From Paracoccaceae bacterium (lineage in GTDB: Bacteria > Pseudomonadota > Alphaproteobacteria > Rhodobacterales > Rhodobacteraceae): a stretch of DNA of 64,000 nucleotides. The notes below the pieces were generated by a model. The model was not told the DNA's origin. It saw nothing but the letters and a program-made list of their open reading frames with translations, and made no database searches. Positions 40,024 through 48,066 of the stretch are shown here, one piece after another. The first letter of the stretch is position 1. Every line of letters begins with the position of its first letter. The translations under genes were made by a program, and so were the position numbers. The DNA lies in NCBI GenBank assembly GCA_022843025.1, contig JALHOL010000007.1, forward strand, positions 124,001 through 188,000, read 5' to 3'.

Positions 40024-40668
40024 TCACCTGTTCCGTTGCCCGCGCGCCAAGGCCCGCGCCGCCTGCGCCGCGATCTGGCTCTGGCTGCGCTGAAACCCCT
40101 GCACATCCGGCGTGCTGATGTTCATCACCACCGTCACGGCCCGCGCCCCACCGTTCCCGGCCTGCACGCCCAGCCGCCCATCTGCCCCGCGCGCCAGCGG
40201 CAAGATCGCCTCCGGTCCCGCCTCGCCCATCAACCCGATCCCGCCCCGCATCGGAAACACGCTGGGCGACGCTACTACGCCCCCGTGGGCGAAAGGCGTC
40301 ACCCGCCCTTGCGAAAACGCACCCCCCTTGGCAAAGGGCAGCACCCCCGACAGCATCCCGTTGATCCCTTCGGCCAGCGCCCCGCCAAGCGCGTTCTGCA
40401 CCGGCCGCATCGCCACCGAATAGACCGATGCCGCCATGCTTTGCGCCACGCCCTTCAACGCATCCGACAGGCGCATCCCATCAAACATCACCCCGTCAAA
40501 GGCCCGCCGCAGCCCACCACCAAGCGCACCGGAAAGCGACGTCACCTCGCGCCCGGTGAACAGCATGGTCTGCGACAGCCGCGACAGTTCCGCCTCAAAG
40601 GCCGCCGCCACCGGCACCGTCCCCTCCATCCGCGCCTCCAGCGCCGCCAGCGCCTCTGCATCCGCCAT
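40024..40668 (-). CDS. GTA g11: tail tape measure protein
   Basis: The product is 214 aa, short as in RcGTA, whose stubby tail needs only a short ruler. It is Ala/Gly-rich with a helical N-terminus and GGAFSQGRVTPFAHGGVV, FPMRGGIGLMGEAGPEAI, which is the conserved C-terminal part of tape-measure proteins. GGAGGA upstream of the ATG at 40668 is the ribosome site. Its first 74 bp overlap the end of the g10.1 frame. Confidence 0.9.
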   Translation of the reverse strand: MADAEALAALEARMEGTVPVAAAFEAELSRLSQTMLFTGREVTSLSGALGGGLRRAFDGVMFDGMRLSDALKGVAQSMAASVYSVAMRPVQNALGGALAEGINGMLSGVLPFAKGGAFSQGRVTPFAHGGVVASPSVFPMRGGIGLMGEAGPEAILPLARGADGRLGVQAGNGGARAVTVVMNISTPDVQGFQRSQSQIAAQAARALARGQRNR

Positions 40669-40852
40669 CCGTCATTCCTCCATCAGGAAAAGCCGCCGCC
40701 AGTTCTGCCAGCCGCGCCCGCGTCAGCGGGGCCACCCCTGCCTCCAGCCCCAGCATCAGCCGCAACTCCGCAGGCGTCAGCCGCCAGAACACGGCAGGCT
40801 CCAGCCGCAGCCCGCCGATCCCCGCCCGCATCAATCCGGCCCAATCAATCAT
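40595..40852 (-). CDS. GTA g10.1: tail assembly chaperone
   Basis: The protein is 85 aa, starting MIDWAGLMRAGIGGLRLEPA with the start codon overlapping the g10 stop (ATGA). WRLTPAELRLMLG is the signature of this phage tail assembly chaperone family (TIGR02216-like). Homologues usually end near the AAFPDG segment; here the frame continues and overlaps g11 by 74 bp, which is longer than usual. Chaperone pairs g10/g10.1 bind the tape measure before tail assembly. Confidence 0.85.
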   Translation of the reverse strand: MIDWAGLMRAGIGGLRLEPAVFWRLTPAELRLMLGLEAGVAPLTRARLAELAAAFPDGGMTDGGCRGAGGAGGADGGDGAGGGGL

Positions 40853-41172
40853 CCGCCCTCGCCCAGGCCTCCAAAGGCCCGCGCCAGCAATTCCGCCGCC
40901 GCCCGCGCCGCCCCCACCGGGCCGCCGCCAATCTCCACCGTCATCAAGTCGGCCGCGCGGCCCTGCCAACCGCCCCCGCGCAGCCCCGCCACCAGCAGGG
41001 CCAGCACATCCCGGCTGGAAAACCGCCCCGCCTCGAACCGGGCCACCAGATCCATCAGCGACCCTTCCCCCAGCCCCGCCTCCAGCTCTGCCAACGCCCC
41101 CAGCGTCAGCTTCGCCACATGCACCCGGCCATCCAGAACCACCTCCACCTCACCGGCAAAAGGGTTCGCCAT
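40849..41172 (-). CDS. GTA g10: tail assembly protein (GTA gp10 family)
   Basis: The product is 107 aa from the ATG at 41172, which shares one base with the g9 stop (TGATG). An alternative GTG lies one codon upstream. MANPFAGEVEVVLDG and LTLGALAELEAGLGEGSL match the GTA gp10 family, a tail tube terminator/chaperone-type component encoded before g10.1. Confidence 0.88.
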   Translation of the reverse strand: MANPFAGEVEVVLDGRVHVAKLTLGALAELEAGLGEGSLMDLVARFEAGRFSSRDVLALLVAGLRGGGWQGRAADLMTVEIGGGPVGAARAAAELLARAFGGLGEGG

Positions 41173-41585
41173 CACAGCGCCGTAAAGGCCAGAGCCCCGG
41201 CTGAGGCGAGCGATAGCTCATACGTGGCCTCGCCATTGAAGCTCCCGGCATATTCGATCGCGGTAATCTGGAACGGCCCCTCCACCACCCCGAAATCCGG
41301 GATGATCACCTGAAACTCCGGCATCTCGCCGTCAAAAAAGATCTGCCGCGCCCGCTCATCCGTGCCTGCATCGCGAAACACGCCCGCCCCGCTCACCTGC
41401 GCCGACCGCACGCCCGCACCGGCCAGCAATTCGCGCCAACCACCCGCACTCTCCAGCGATGTCACATCCACCGTCTCGGCGTTGAAACTGATCCGCGTTG
41501 CGCGCAGCCCCGCCACGGTTTCAAACTGCCCGTCCCCCGTCAGATCGACCTTCAAAAGCAGGTCCTTGCCACTCTGTACCGCCAT
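41172..41585 (-). CDS. GTA g9: major tail (tube) protein
   Basis: The protein is 137 aa, phage major tail protein of the TP901-1 type. It has QSGKDLLLKVDLTGDGQF, RATRISFNAETVDVTS, and a FQITAIEYAGSFNGEATYEL C-terminus. It polymerises into the short tail tube. Length is normal. Confidence 0.93.
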   Translation of the reverse strand: MAVQSGKDLLLKVDLTGDGQFETVAGLRATRISFNAETVDVTSLESAGGWRELLAGAGVRSAQVSGAGVFRDAGTDERARQIFFDGEMPEFQVIIPDFGVVEGPFQITAIEYAGSFNGEATYELSLASAGALAFTAL

Positions 41586-41594
41586 CGCAACCTC

Positions 41595-41993
41595 CTAGAA
41601 TTCCACCCGCACCCGAAACCGCAGGTCGATGCGCCGCACCGCCCCATCTTCCAGCCGCCGCGCCACCGCCCGCACAAACTCCACCGCCACCAGCCGCCCG
41701 ACCGGCGCAGGCAAGGCCAGCCCGTCCATCGCCGCGCAAACCGCCACCGCCGCCGCCTTGGCCGCCAGAAAGCCGTTCGCATCGCTCAAGACACTGATCT
41801 CCAGCCGATGCTCCGCCCCCGCCCCGGTCTTGTCGGATGCATCCCGCGCCTCTTCCGGCCCGATCAGCACGAATGTGCCGCCCCCGCCCCCCGGCGGCAC
41901 GGCATCCAGCACCGGCACACCGGCCAGATCCGGATGCGCCGTAAGCGCCGTGAAGATCGCCGCCTGCAAGGCCGCCGCTGCCAGATAACTCAT
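41595..41993 (-). CDS. GTA g8: tail terminator protein (DUF3168)
   Basis: The protein is 132 aa with the DUF3168 opening AALQAAIFTALTAHPDLAG and HRLEISVLSDANGFLAAKA. It caps the tail tube and joins it to the head-completion complex. Its start overlaps the g7 stop (ATGA). Confidence 0.92.
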   Translation of the reverse strand: MSYLAAAALQAAIFTALTAHPDLAGVPVLDAVPPGGGGGTFVLIGPEEARDASDKTGAGAEHRLEISVLSDANGFLAAKAAAVAVCAAMDGLALPAPVGRLVAVEFVRAVARRLEDGAVRRIDLRFRVRVEF

Positions 41994-42325
41994 CCGAAAA
42001 CCTCCTCGGCGGCGCAGACCAGATACCGCCCCGTGCCATCCCGCTCGGTCACCGCCCCGATCAGGAACAGCCGCGCCCCGTCACGAAACCGCTGCCCCGC
42101 TTTGGGCCGCAGCGTGTTCTCCTGCGGCAGCCCCCGCACCGTGATCCGCAGGCTTTGCGACACTGCCGCTGCCTCCATCGCGCCGACCATCCGCCCGATT
42201 CCGGGCCGCACCTCGGCCCAGACCGTCCCTACCGCCTGCCAGCCCTCGGCAAAGCCGCCCGCACCGTCCGCCACGCGCACCGGCGCCTCCAGCACCAGCG
42301 CGCGGTCCAGCCGCACCCGGCTCAT
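41990..42325 (-). CDS. GTA g7: head-tail stopper / head closure protein
   Basis: The product is 111 aa from the ATG at 42325, which overlaps the g6 stop (ATGA). The phage head-tail adaptor signature is VRVADGAGGFAEGWQAVGTVWAE (its core GGFAEGW) with a C-terminal LFLIGAVTERDGTGRYLVC. It closes the portal vertex after packaging. The 12 codons upstream of this ATG are not supported. Confidence 0.92.
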   Translation of the reverse strand: MSRVRLDRALVLEAPVRVADGAGGFAEGWQAVGTVWAEVRPGIGRMVGAMEAAAVSQSLRITVRGLPQENTLRPKAGQRFRDGARLFLIGAVTERDGTGRYLVCAAEEVFG

Positions 42326-42921
42326 GCCCCGCCCCCGCCCAGCACGCGCACCGTACGCCACCGTTCGATCAGCGCCTTCACTGCTGGCGGCAACCCGCTC
42401 GCGCGGTCCCCGGCATCGTGCCGCATCTCATAGAACTCCGCCGCCAGCAGCATCACCGCCTGCGCCAGATCGGGCGGCACATCGGCCCAGGCTGCGCCAA
42501 AACCCGCATCAAAACTGATCTCCACCGCGCCCCCTGTGGCAATCACGGGCAACGCCCCCGCCACCGCCACCAGCTTCGGGCGATGCGTGTCCGCCACCAG
42601 CCGAAACCGCGCAGGCTCCAGCACCACGCGCGCACCCTCTGCCCCGATCAGCGCCACCTCAACCAGCGCCGCCACCGGGGCCAGCGGCAACGCCTGCGCC
42701 GCATCACCCCGCCACCGCTCCAGCACCAGACGGAACCGCCGCAGGATCAGCGCCTTGCCAATCCGCCCCTCCACCGCCGCCAGCGCCGCGCGCAACTGGC
42801 TCTCCAGCAGCGCCGCCTGCAAGGGTGCGCCCTCAAACGCCGTCCCCAACCGCAGATGATCGGCAAGCGCCGCCACCGGCAGCACCGCACTCGGCACCGC
42901 CCCCAGTTCTTCCAGCCGCAT
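42322..42921 (-). CDS. GTA g6: head-tail connector/adaptor protein
   Basis: The product is 199 aa from the ATG at 42921, with GGAGGCAGGG just upstream; longer in-frame starts lack a ribosome site. MRLEELGAVPSAVLPVAALA and HLRLGTAFEG match the phiE125 gp8/GTA adaptor family. It binds the portal ring. Confidence 0.92.
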   Translation of the reverse strand: MRLEELGAVPSAVLPVAALADHLRLGTAFEGAPLQAALLESQLRAALAAVEGRIGKALILRRFRLVLERWRGDAAQALPLAPVAALVEVALIGAEGARVVLEPARFRLVADTHRPKLVAVAGALPVIATGGAVEISFDAGFGAAWADVPPDLAQAVMLLAAEFYEMRHDAGDRASGLPPAVKALIERWRTVRVLGGGGA

Positions 42922-42990
42922 CCCTGCCTCCATCCCAAAACCCGACCGGCCCCGCATCACCGGGGCCGGTCCACACCGCATCGGAAAGGA

Positions 42991-44193
42991 TCAGGACACC
43001 GCGAACCGCAGCAGCTTGATCGCGGCGAAATCCGTCACTTCGCCGCCCACACGCTTGGACGCATAGAACAGGACATGCGGCTTGGCGCTGAACGGGTCGC
43101 GCAGGATGCGCAGGTCGGGGCGTTCCGCGATGGTGTATCCGGCGCGGAAATCGCCAAAGGCGATGGCATGCGCGCCCGCAGCAATATCCGGCATATCCTC
43201 ACAGATCAGCACCGCATAACCCATCAGCCGCGCCGGTTCCCCTGCCGCCATCCCGTCCGACCACAGGAAACGCCCATCCGCATCCTTCATCTTCCGCACG
43301 GCGCCCGCCGTTTTGGAATTCATCACAAAGGTCGCATTGGCGCGGTATTCCGCCCCTAGCGCATAGACCAGATTGATGATGCAATCCGCCGGGTTCGTCG
43401 TCGCGAAATCCGACGCCGCACCCGATGCCACATAGCCCAGGCTTCCCCAGGCCCAGCTCGCCTGCGCCACCTTCGGCGGGGTCAGAAACCCCTTCGGCTT
43501 GTCCACCCCGTCACCCGAAACAAAGGCCGCCGATTCCGCCCGCAGGAAACGTGTGGCGATCTTGCCCGCCAGCCACCCTTCCACATCAAAGGCGCTGTCA
43601 TCCAGCAACCGCTGGCTGGCTTTCGGCATGGCCGAAAGCTCGTGCAGCCGGATCGAGATACGCTCCAGCACCGGCGTTCCCGTTTCGGCCTGCGCCGCCG
43701 CCTCCGTGGCCCAGCCCGATCCCACCTCGGACCGGTCGATCAGCACGTCGAAAGACGCCGCCTCCACCTGCACCACCTGCGCAATCGCCCGGATCGACGA
43801 TGTCGACACGAGCATCGACCGGATCGCATCCGCCGTCTGCGGATCGACCAGATAGCCGCCATCCGCCGCCACGGCAGAATTCAGCGCCTTGCCCTCCAGC
43901 GCCAGCCCGCGCAGCGCATCATCATCGCCCGTCCGCAGATAGGCGTTGAACGCCTTGCGATGCGGCGCGCCCTGTTCCATCGCCCCCGAAAGCGGCGGGC
44001 GGCCATAAGTCGTCATCTTGCGATCCAGCATCGTCATGCGCTCGTCCTGTTGTTTCACTAAAGTCTTCACTTCCCCCTGAAACGCACTGACTTCGCTCAG
44101 AAAACCCGTCAGCGCCGCCTTCACGTCCAAAACCGTCTCCATCCCGCGCGGAGTGTCATCCCCGGCGGCCATTGCCTTCGCTTCCATGTCCAT
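42991..44193 (-). CDS. GTA g5: major capsid protein (HK97 fold)
   Basis: The protein is 400 aa, the usual GTA capsid length. An N-terminal helical delta region (about residues 1-110, removed by the g4 protease in relatives) is followed by the HK97-fold shell domain: EGKALNSAVAADGGYLVDPQ, SRVRAIAQVV-like strand, ATRFLRAESAAFVSGDG, GYTIAERPDLRILRDPFSAK near the C-terminus. It builds the small capsid that packages random host DNA. Confidence 0.96.
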   Translation of the reverse strand: MDMEAKAMAAGDDTPRGMETVLDVKAALTGFLSEVSAFQGEVKTLVKQQDERMTMLDRKMTTYGRPPLSGAMEQGAPHRKAFNAYLRTGDDDALRGLALEGKALNSAVAADGGYLVDPQTADAIRSMLVSTSSIRAIAQVVQVEAASFDVLIDRSEVGSGWATEAAAQAETGTPVLERISIRLHELSAMPKASQRLLDDSAFDVEGWLAGKIATRFLRAESAAFVSGDGVDKPKGFLTPPKVAQASWAWGSLGYVASGAASDFATTNPADCIINLVYALGAEYRANATFVMNSKTAGAVRKMKDADGRFLWSDGMAAGEPARLMGYAVLICEDMPDIAAGAHAIAFGDFRAGYTIAERPDLRILRDPFSAKPHVLFYASKRVGGEVTDFAAIKLLRFAVS

Positions 44194-44216
44194 ATCCCTC
44201 GCTCAAACCCGCGCGA

Positions 44217-44747
44217 TCACCGCGCCGCCAACCCGTCCCGCGCTGCGCGCAGCACCTGCGCCAACTCCCCCAGCACCCCATCCGCCGCCTTCGCCGACAC
44301 GCGCGCCTCTGCCAGCATGGGGAATGTCACCAGCGACACTTCCCACAGGTCCACCTCCGCCAGCTGACGCCGCCCTTTCGCATCACGTTCGGCGCGCAAG
44401 GTTCTGTAACCGATGGACAATCCGTCAATCGCGCCTGCCGCCAGCAAGGCCGCCGCCTCACGCCCCTGCGCCAGATCGGTCAGCAGATGGCCCTTCACCC
44501 AAAGGCCATGCCCATCCTCGCGCACCTCATCCCACACCCCAATGGGCTGGCCCGGGTCATGCTGCCACAGCATCTTGACCCGCCTTCCGCCCGCCGCCAG
44601 CCGCGCAAGGCTCGCCTCATAGGCGCCGCGCAGCACCACGTCGCCGCCTTGGTCCGCCACGCCAAAGACCGACGCATAGCCCTCGATCCGCGCGCCCTCC
44701 ACCGCCAGCCCCGCCGCGCTGCGCGTGAATTTCCGCTCCAGTTCCAT
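44217..44747 (-). CDS. GTA g4: prohead protease (HK97 family)
   Basis: The protein is 176 aa. It is a serine protease of the U35/HK97 prohead family: EGYASVFGVADQGGDVV, LWQHDPGQPIGVWDEV (catalytic His), and AIDGLSIGYRT (catalytic Ser). It processes the capsid protein g5 encoded just downstream. Confidence 0.94.
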   Translation of the reverse strand: MELERKFTRSAAGLAVEGARIEGYASVFGVADQGGDVVLRGAYEASLARLAAGGRRVKMLWQHDPGQPIGVWDEVREDGHGLWVKGHLLTDLAQGREAAALLAAGAIDGLSIGYRTLRAERDAKGRRQLAEVDLWEVSLVTFPMLAEARVSAKAADGVLGELAQVLRAARDGLAAR

Positions 44748-44756
44748 CCTGCCCCC

Positions 44757-45014
44757 TCACCGTCCCATCGCCGCAACCACCACCGCCTCGGCCCCCTGCG
44801 CCAGCAGGAACCCCGCCACGCTGAAAACCATCACCCAGATGCGCCGCTCCAGCCGCTCCAGCGACCCCTCGATATGCGCCAGCCGGTAATCCAGCGCAGA
44901 CCACCGCTCTTCGGCCACCCGTTCATTGGCCTCGATCCGCGCCGCTGCGGCATCGAAACTGTCGAACAGGAACCGCGATCCCCCCCCCGCCCCCGGCAGG
45001 GCGCGCCCGCTCAT
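44757..45014 (-). CDS. GTA g3.5: small membrane-anchored coiled-coil protein
   Basis: The product is 85 aa from the ATG at 45014, which overlaps the g3 stop (ATGA). A helical, charged stretch (SFDAAAARIEANERVAEER, then HIEGSLERLERRI) forms a probable coiled coil, followed by a transmembrane helix WVMVFSVAGFLLAQGAEAVV. Position and layout match the short gene between portal and protease in RcGTA. Its role in particle production is not known. Confidence 0.8.
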   Translation of the reverse strand: MSGRALPGAGGGSRFLFDSFDAAAARIEANERVAEERWSALDYRLAHIEGSLERLERRIWVMVFSVAGFLLAQGAEAVVVAAMGR

Positions 45015-46198
45015 TCCCCCTCCGCCAGCGGCGGCAGACCAAGCGCCCGACGCTTTTCCGCCGCCGAAAGGAAATCCGCCGCCGCCACCCGCGCCCAGGC
45101 CGCATCCCGCTCTCCCGCCAGCGCGGGGATCAGGTCCAGATCGGGCCGCATCTCCACGGCCTCGCCGGAAAACCCCGCCAGCCAATGCGACAACGCCGCC
45201 AACACCCGCGCCGCCAGCGGCAGCACGGTCAGCCGGTAAAACGCCCGGTTCGCCTCGGCGTAATTCGCATAGGTCGCATCGCCGGGAACCCCCAGCAGCA
45301 TGGGCGGCACGCCAAAGGCCGTCGCAATCTCGCGCGCCGCTGCCTCTTTGGTCTTCTGAAACTCCATGTCGCTGGGCGAAAACCCCATCGGCTTCCAGTC
45401 CAAGCCCCCTTCCAGCAGCATCGGCCGCCCCGCATTGCGCGCGCCCTGATGGTGGCTCTCCATCTCGCTCACTAGGCGGTCATACTGATCGGCGCTCAGC
45501 ATGGATTGCCCATCCGCCCCGCGATAGACAATCGCCCCCGAAGGCCGCGCCGCATTGTCCAGCAGCGCCTTTGACCAGGCGCTCGCCGAATTATGCACGT
45601 CAATCGCCACAGCCGCCGCCTGCAAGGGCGAGAATCCGTAATGGTCATCCTGCGGGTGAAAGCTGCGGATATGGCAGATCGGGGCGACACCGGCCGTCAT
45701 GTCAAACCGATGCGTCCGCCCCCCCACCGTATAGTCAAAGGCCACCGGCCACCCATCCGCCCCCGGCACCACCGCCATCCGGTCAGATCGCAGGACATGC
45801 ACCTCGGCAGGCAGCGCCCCCACACCCGGAACCGCCTCCAGATAGGCATTCCCGCTCAGCAGCAATTGCCCATACACCGCCTCCAGCAGTTCCGCCCGTC
45901 CCTGCGATCCGTTGGGTCGCGCCAGAAGCGCGGCCAACGGATGCACCTCATAACGGCGCGCGGCATCCTGCACGACAACGGGCAGCGCCGCCGCCGCCTC
46001 GGCAATCAGCCGCACCGCGCGAAACCCCACCGGGTTGCCCATGAACCCCGTCCGCGACAGGCTGCCCACATCGCGCGGCGACCATGCCACCCGCCCCGAC
46101 GCGCCCCAGGCGATCACCCGCCCTGTCGCACTCGCCTTCACCTCAGGCACCGAATTTGCCACCGCCTCCGGCACTTTCCGCAAGAACCGCAACACCAT
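45011..46198 (-). CDS. GTA g3: portal protein
   Basis: The product is 395 aa from the ATG at 46198 (AAGGAGG upstream); an in-frame ATG at 46252 would add 18 unsupported residues. HK97-type portal features are GNPVGFRAVRLIAEAAAALP, ICHIRSFHPQDDHYGFSPLQ and the clip/wing segment FGVPPMLLGVPGDATYANYAE. It forms the ring through which DNA enters and leaves the capsid. Confidence 0.95.
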   Translation of the reverse strand: MVLRFLRKVPEAVANSVPEVKASATGRVIAWGASGRVAWSPRDVGSLSRTGFMGNPVGFRAVRLIAEAAAALPVVVQDAARRYEVHPLAALLARPNGSQGRAELLEAVYGQLLLSGNAYLEAVPGVGALPAEVHVLRSDRMAVVPGADGWPVAFDYTVGGRTHRFDMTAGVAPICHIRSFHPQDDHYGFSPLQAAAVAIDVHNSASAWSKALLDNAARPSGAIVYRGADGQSMLSADQYDRLVSEMESHHQGARNAGRPMLLEGGLDWKPMGFSPSDMEFQKTKEAAAREIATAFGVPPMLLGVPGDATYANYAEANRAFYRLTVLPLAARVLAALSHWLAGFSGEAVEMRPDLDLIPALAGERDAAWARVAAADFLSAAEKRRALGLPPLAEGE

Positions 46199-46264
46199 CG
46201 CCCATGCCTCCTTAACCGGCTGGCCCATGGCCACCGGAAATTCCCGTCCCAAACCCTGTTCAGA

Positions 46265-47608
46265 TCAAAGCGACCGCACCTGCGGTCGCTGCCAGCGCGC
46301 CGCCGCATCCAGCATCAGGTCGGTCAAGGCCCAAACCAGCGCATCCACCCGGTCCGGCGATCCCTTGCCCACGAACCCGCCCCGCGTCATCTGCGCCATC
46401 TGCGCCTCCAGCCGGCCCAGCCCCGCCAGATGCCCGACGCGCCCCTGCTCATAAAGTGCGGCAATGGGTTCAGCCCGCACCGATTTTCCCTTGCTCGCCC
46501 GCACCATCCGCAGCGGCAGGAACGGGTCCTGCTGGCGGATTACGGCCGCCACAAGATCCCCGCCCATATTCACCTCGGCCACCATGCGGTCGGCCCCGTG
46601 GCGGCGGAACGCGTCTACGGCCACCGTCGCCCAGTCAGCCGCCCCCTTGCCCTGCACTGTGGCATCTTCCAACACCACCGCCCGCCATTCCTGCGGCGGC
46701 CCGTCAAGACAGGCCCCCACCACCACAATCCCGCATTCATCTGCGCCCTCGCCCGCGCTGGCAGGCGGGTCCACCGCCACCACCACCCGCGTCAGGCCCT
46801 GAGCGGTGGCCCCTTGCGCCGCGTCGATCATCCCGCGTGACCACAGCGCCCCTTCCGCATCCTCGACCAGCAGCCCCTCCAGCTCCTCCATCCCGCGCCG
46901 GGTGCCGCCATAGCGCGCCTCCATCTCATGCAGGAAAGACGCCGCCAGATTGGCCTTGTTGGCCTCGGTCGGTGCATGGGTCACCACGGTGGACGGGTTC
47001 TTCAGGATCGCCTTCAACACCGCTACATTGCGCGGCGTCGTCGTCACCACCGCCTGCGGCGCATCCCCCAGCCGCAGCGCGAATTGCAGCATGTCCCAGG
47101 TCTCTTGCGCCTTTGGCCATTTCGCCAGCTCATCCACCCAGGCCGAATCGAATTGCGGCCCGCGCAGGCTTTCGGGATCATGGGCTGACACCACCTGCGC
47201 CACCGCCCCGTTGGGCCAGACCAGCCGCTTGCGCCCACCCTCCCAGACCGGGCGGCGATCCGGCGGCGCACAGGCAAGGATCCCGCTTTCCCCGAACACC
47301 ATCACCTCACGCACCTGATCTACCGTCTCGCCCACCAGCGCCACCCGCCGCGCCCGCCCGGCATCCAAGGGCCCCGCCCCCTCGACCATCCCGCGCACCC
47401 ATTCCGCCCCGGCCCGCGTCTTGCCCGCGCCGCGCCCGCCCATGATCACCCATGTCCGCCACGCCCCATCCGGCGCGATCTGATGCGGCAGCGCCCAGAA
47501 CTCGAACAACCACGGCAGCGCCAGAAAGGCCTCATCGCTCAGCCCGTGCAGGAAATCAGTCACCACTTCCGGAGTCGCGGAGGCGAGCCAGACGGCGCCC
47601 GATCTCAT
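46265..47608 (-). CDS. GTA g2: terminase large subunit
   Basis: The product is 447 aa from the ATG at 47608; an in-frame start at 47677 would overlap g1 more deeply. The ATPase domain has Walker A GGRGAGKTRAG and Walker B-like DSAWVDELAKW. The RNase H-like nuclease domain carries VVVAVDPPASAG and the later MVAEVNMGGD and DRVDALVWAL acidic segments. It packages about headful-size fragments of host DNA into GTA capsids. Confidence 0.95.
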   Translation of the reverse strand: MRSGAVWLASATPEVVTDFLHGLSDEAFLALPWLFEFWALPHQIAPDGAWRTWVIMGGRGAGKTRAGAEWVRGMVEGAGPLDAGRARRVALVGETVDQVREVMVFGESGILACAPPDRRPVWEGGRKRLVWPNGAVAQVVSAHDPESLRGPQFDSAWVDELAKWPKAQETWDMLQFALRLGDAPQAVVTTTPRNVAVLKAILKNPSTVVTHAPTEANKANLAASFLHEMEARYGGTRRGMEELEGLLVEDAEGALWSRGMIDAAQGATAQGLTRVVVAVDPPASAGEGADECGIVVVGACLDGPPQEWRAVVLEDATVQGKGAADWATVAVDAFRRHGADRMVAEVNMGGDLVAAVIRQQDPFLPLRMVRASKGKSVRAEPIAALYEQGRVGHLAGLGRLEAQMAQMTRGGFVGKGSPDRVDALVWALTDLMLDAAARWQRPQVRSL

Positions 47609-47885
47609 CGCGCGCAGCGTCAAGGTCGAGCGTCCGCCCTCCGACGACACCGGCAACTTGGTTGCGAAGCCTGTCAATTTTCACCCTCTCATCCATCAAG
47701 ACGGCCAGCGCCGCCTGCAGATCGCGCACCGCCTGCAGCGTGCGCCCCGATCCATCCGCCCCGCTGTCGCGCAAGGCCACCAACGCCGCCGCCACATCTG
47801 CCGCCGCCGCGTCAAAGACCCGCAACGCATGGGTCAGAAGCTGTGGCTCGGTCAGGGGCGCGCCGCCCCCGCTTGCATGTTGCAT
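47556..47885 (-). CDS. GTA g1: terminase small subunit
   Basis: The protein is 109 aa, first gene of the GTA operon. It is helical: LTHALRVFDAAAADVAAALVAL, then LQAVRDLQAALAVLMDERVKI and LDAARDEIGRRLARL. It corresponds to RcGTA g1 (TerS), which aids DNA recognition by the large terminase and is known to be non-sequence-specific in GTAs. It overlaps g2 by 53 bp. The 180-bp region upstream (47886-48066) presumably holds the GTA promoter. Confidence 0.85.
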   Translation of the reverse strand: MQHASGGGAPLTEPQLLTHALRVFDAAAADVAAALVALRDSGADGSGRTLQAVRDLQAALAVLMDERVKIDRLRNQVAGVVGGRTLDLDAARDEIGRRLARLRDSGSGD

Positions 47886-48066
47886 CTGCCACTTCGCCCT
47901 CTGCCGGCCCTCCGGCGGAAAAGGAAAAGCGGCCCCGGGTTCCCCCGTGCCGCTTGCCCACCTGTCTCATCATGCAACAATCTATAGACCGGACCGCCCG
48001 CCAAAGTCAAGCGTTTTTCCGTTCCGGATCAACAGCTTACCGAACGCAACCTTAACCGTTTCTTCA

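Noticed and set aside
34194-47885. The head-tail cluster as an integrated prophage
   Set aside because: Gene set and order are those of the GTA; integrase, replication, repressor, lysis genes and attachment sites are absent.
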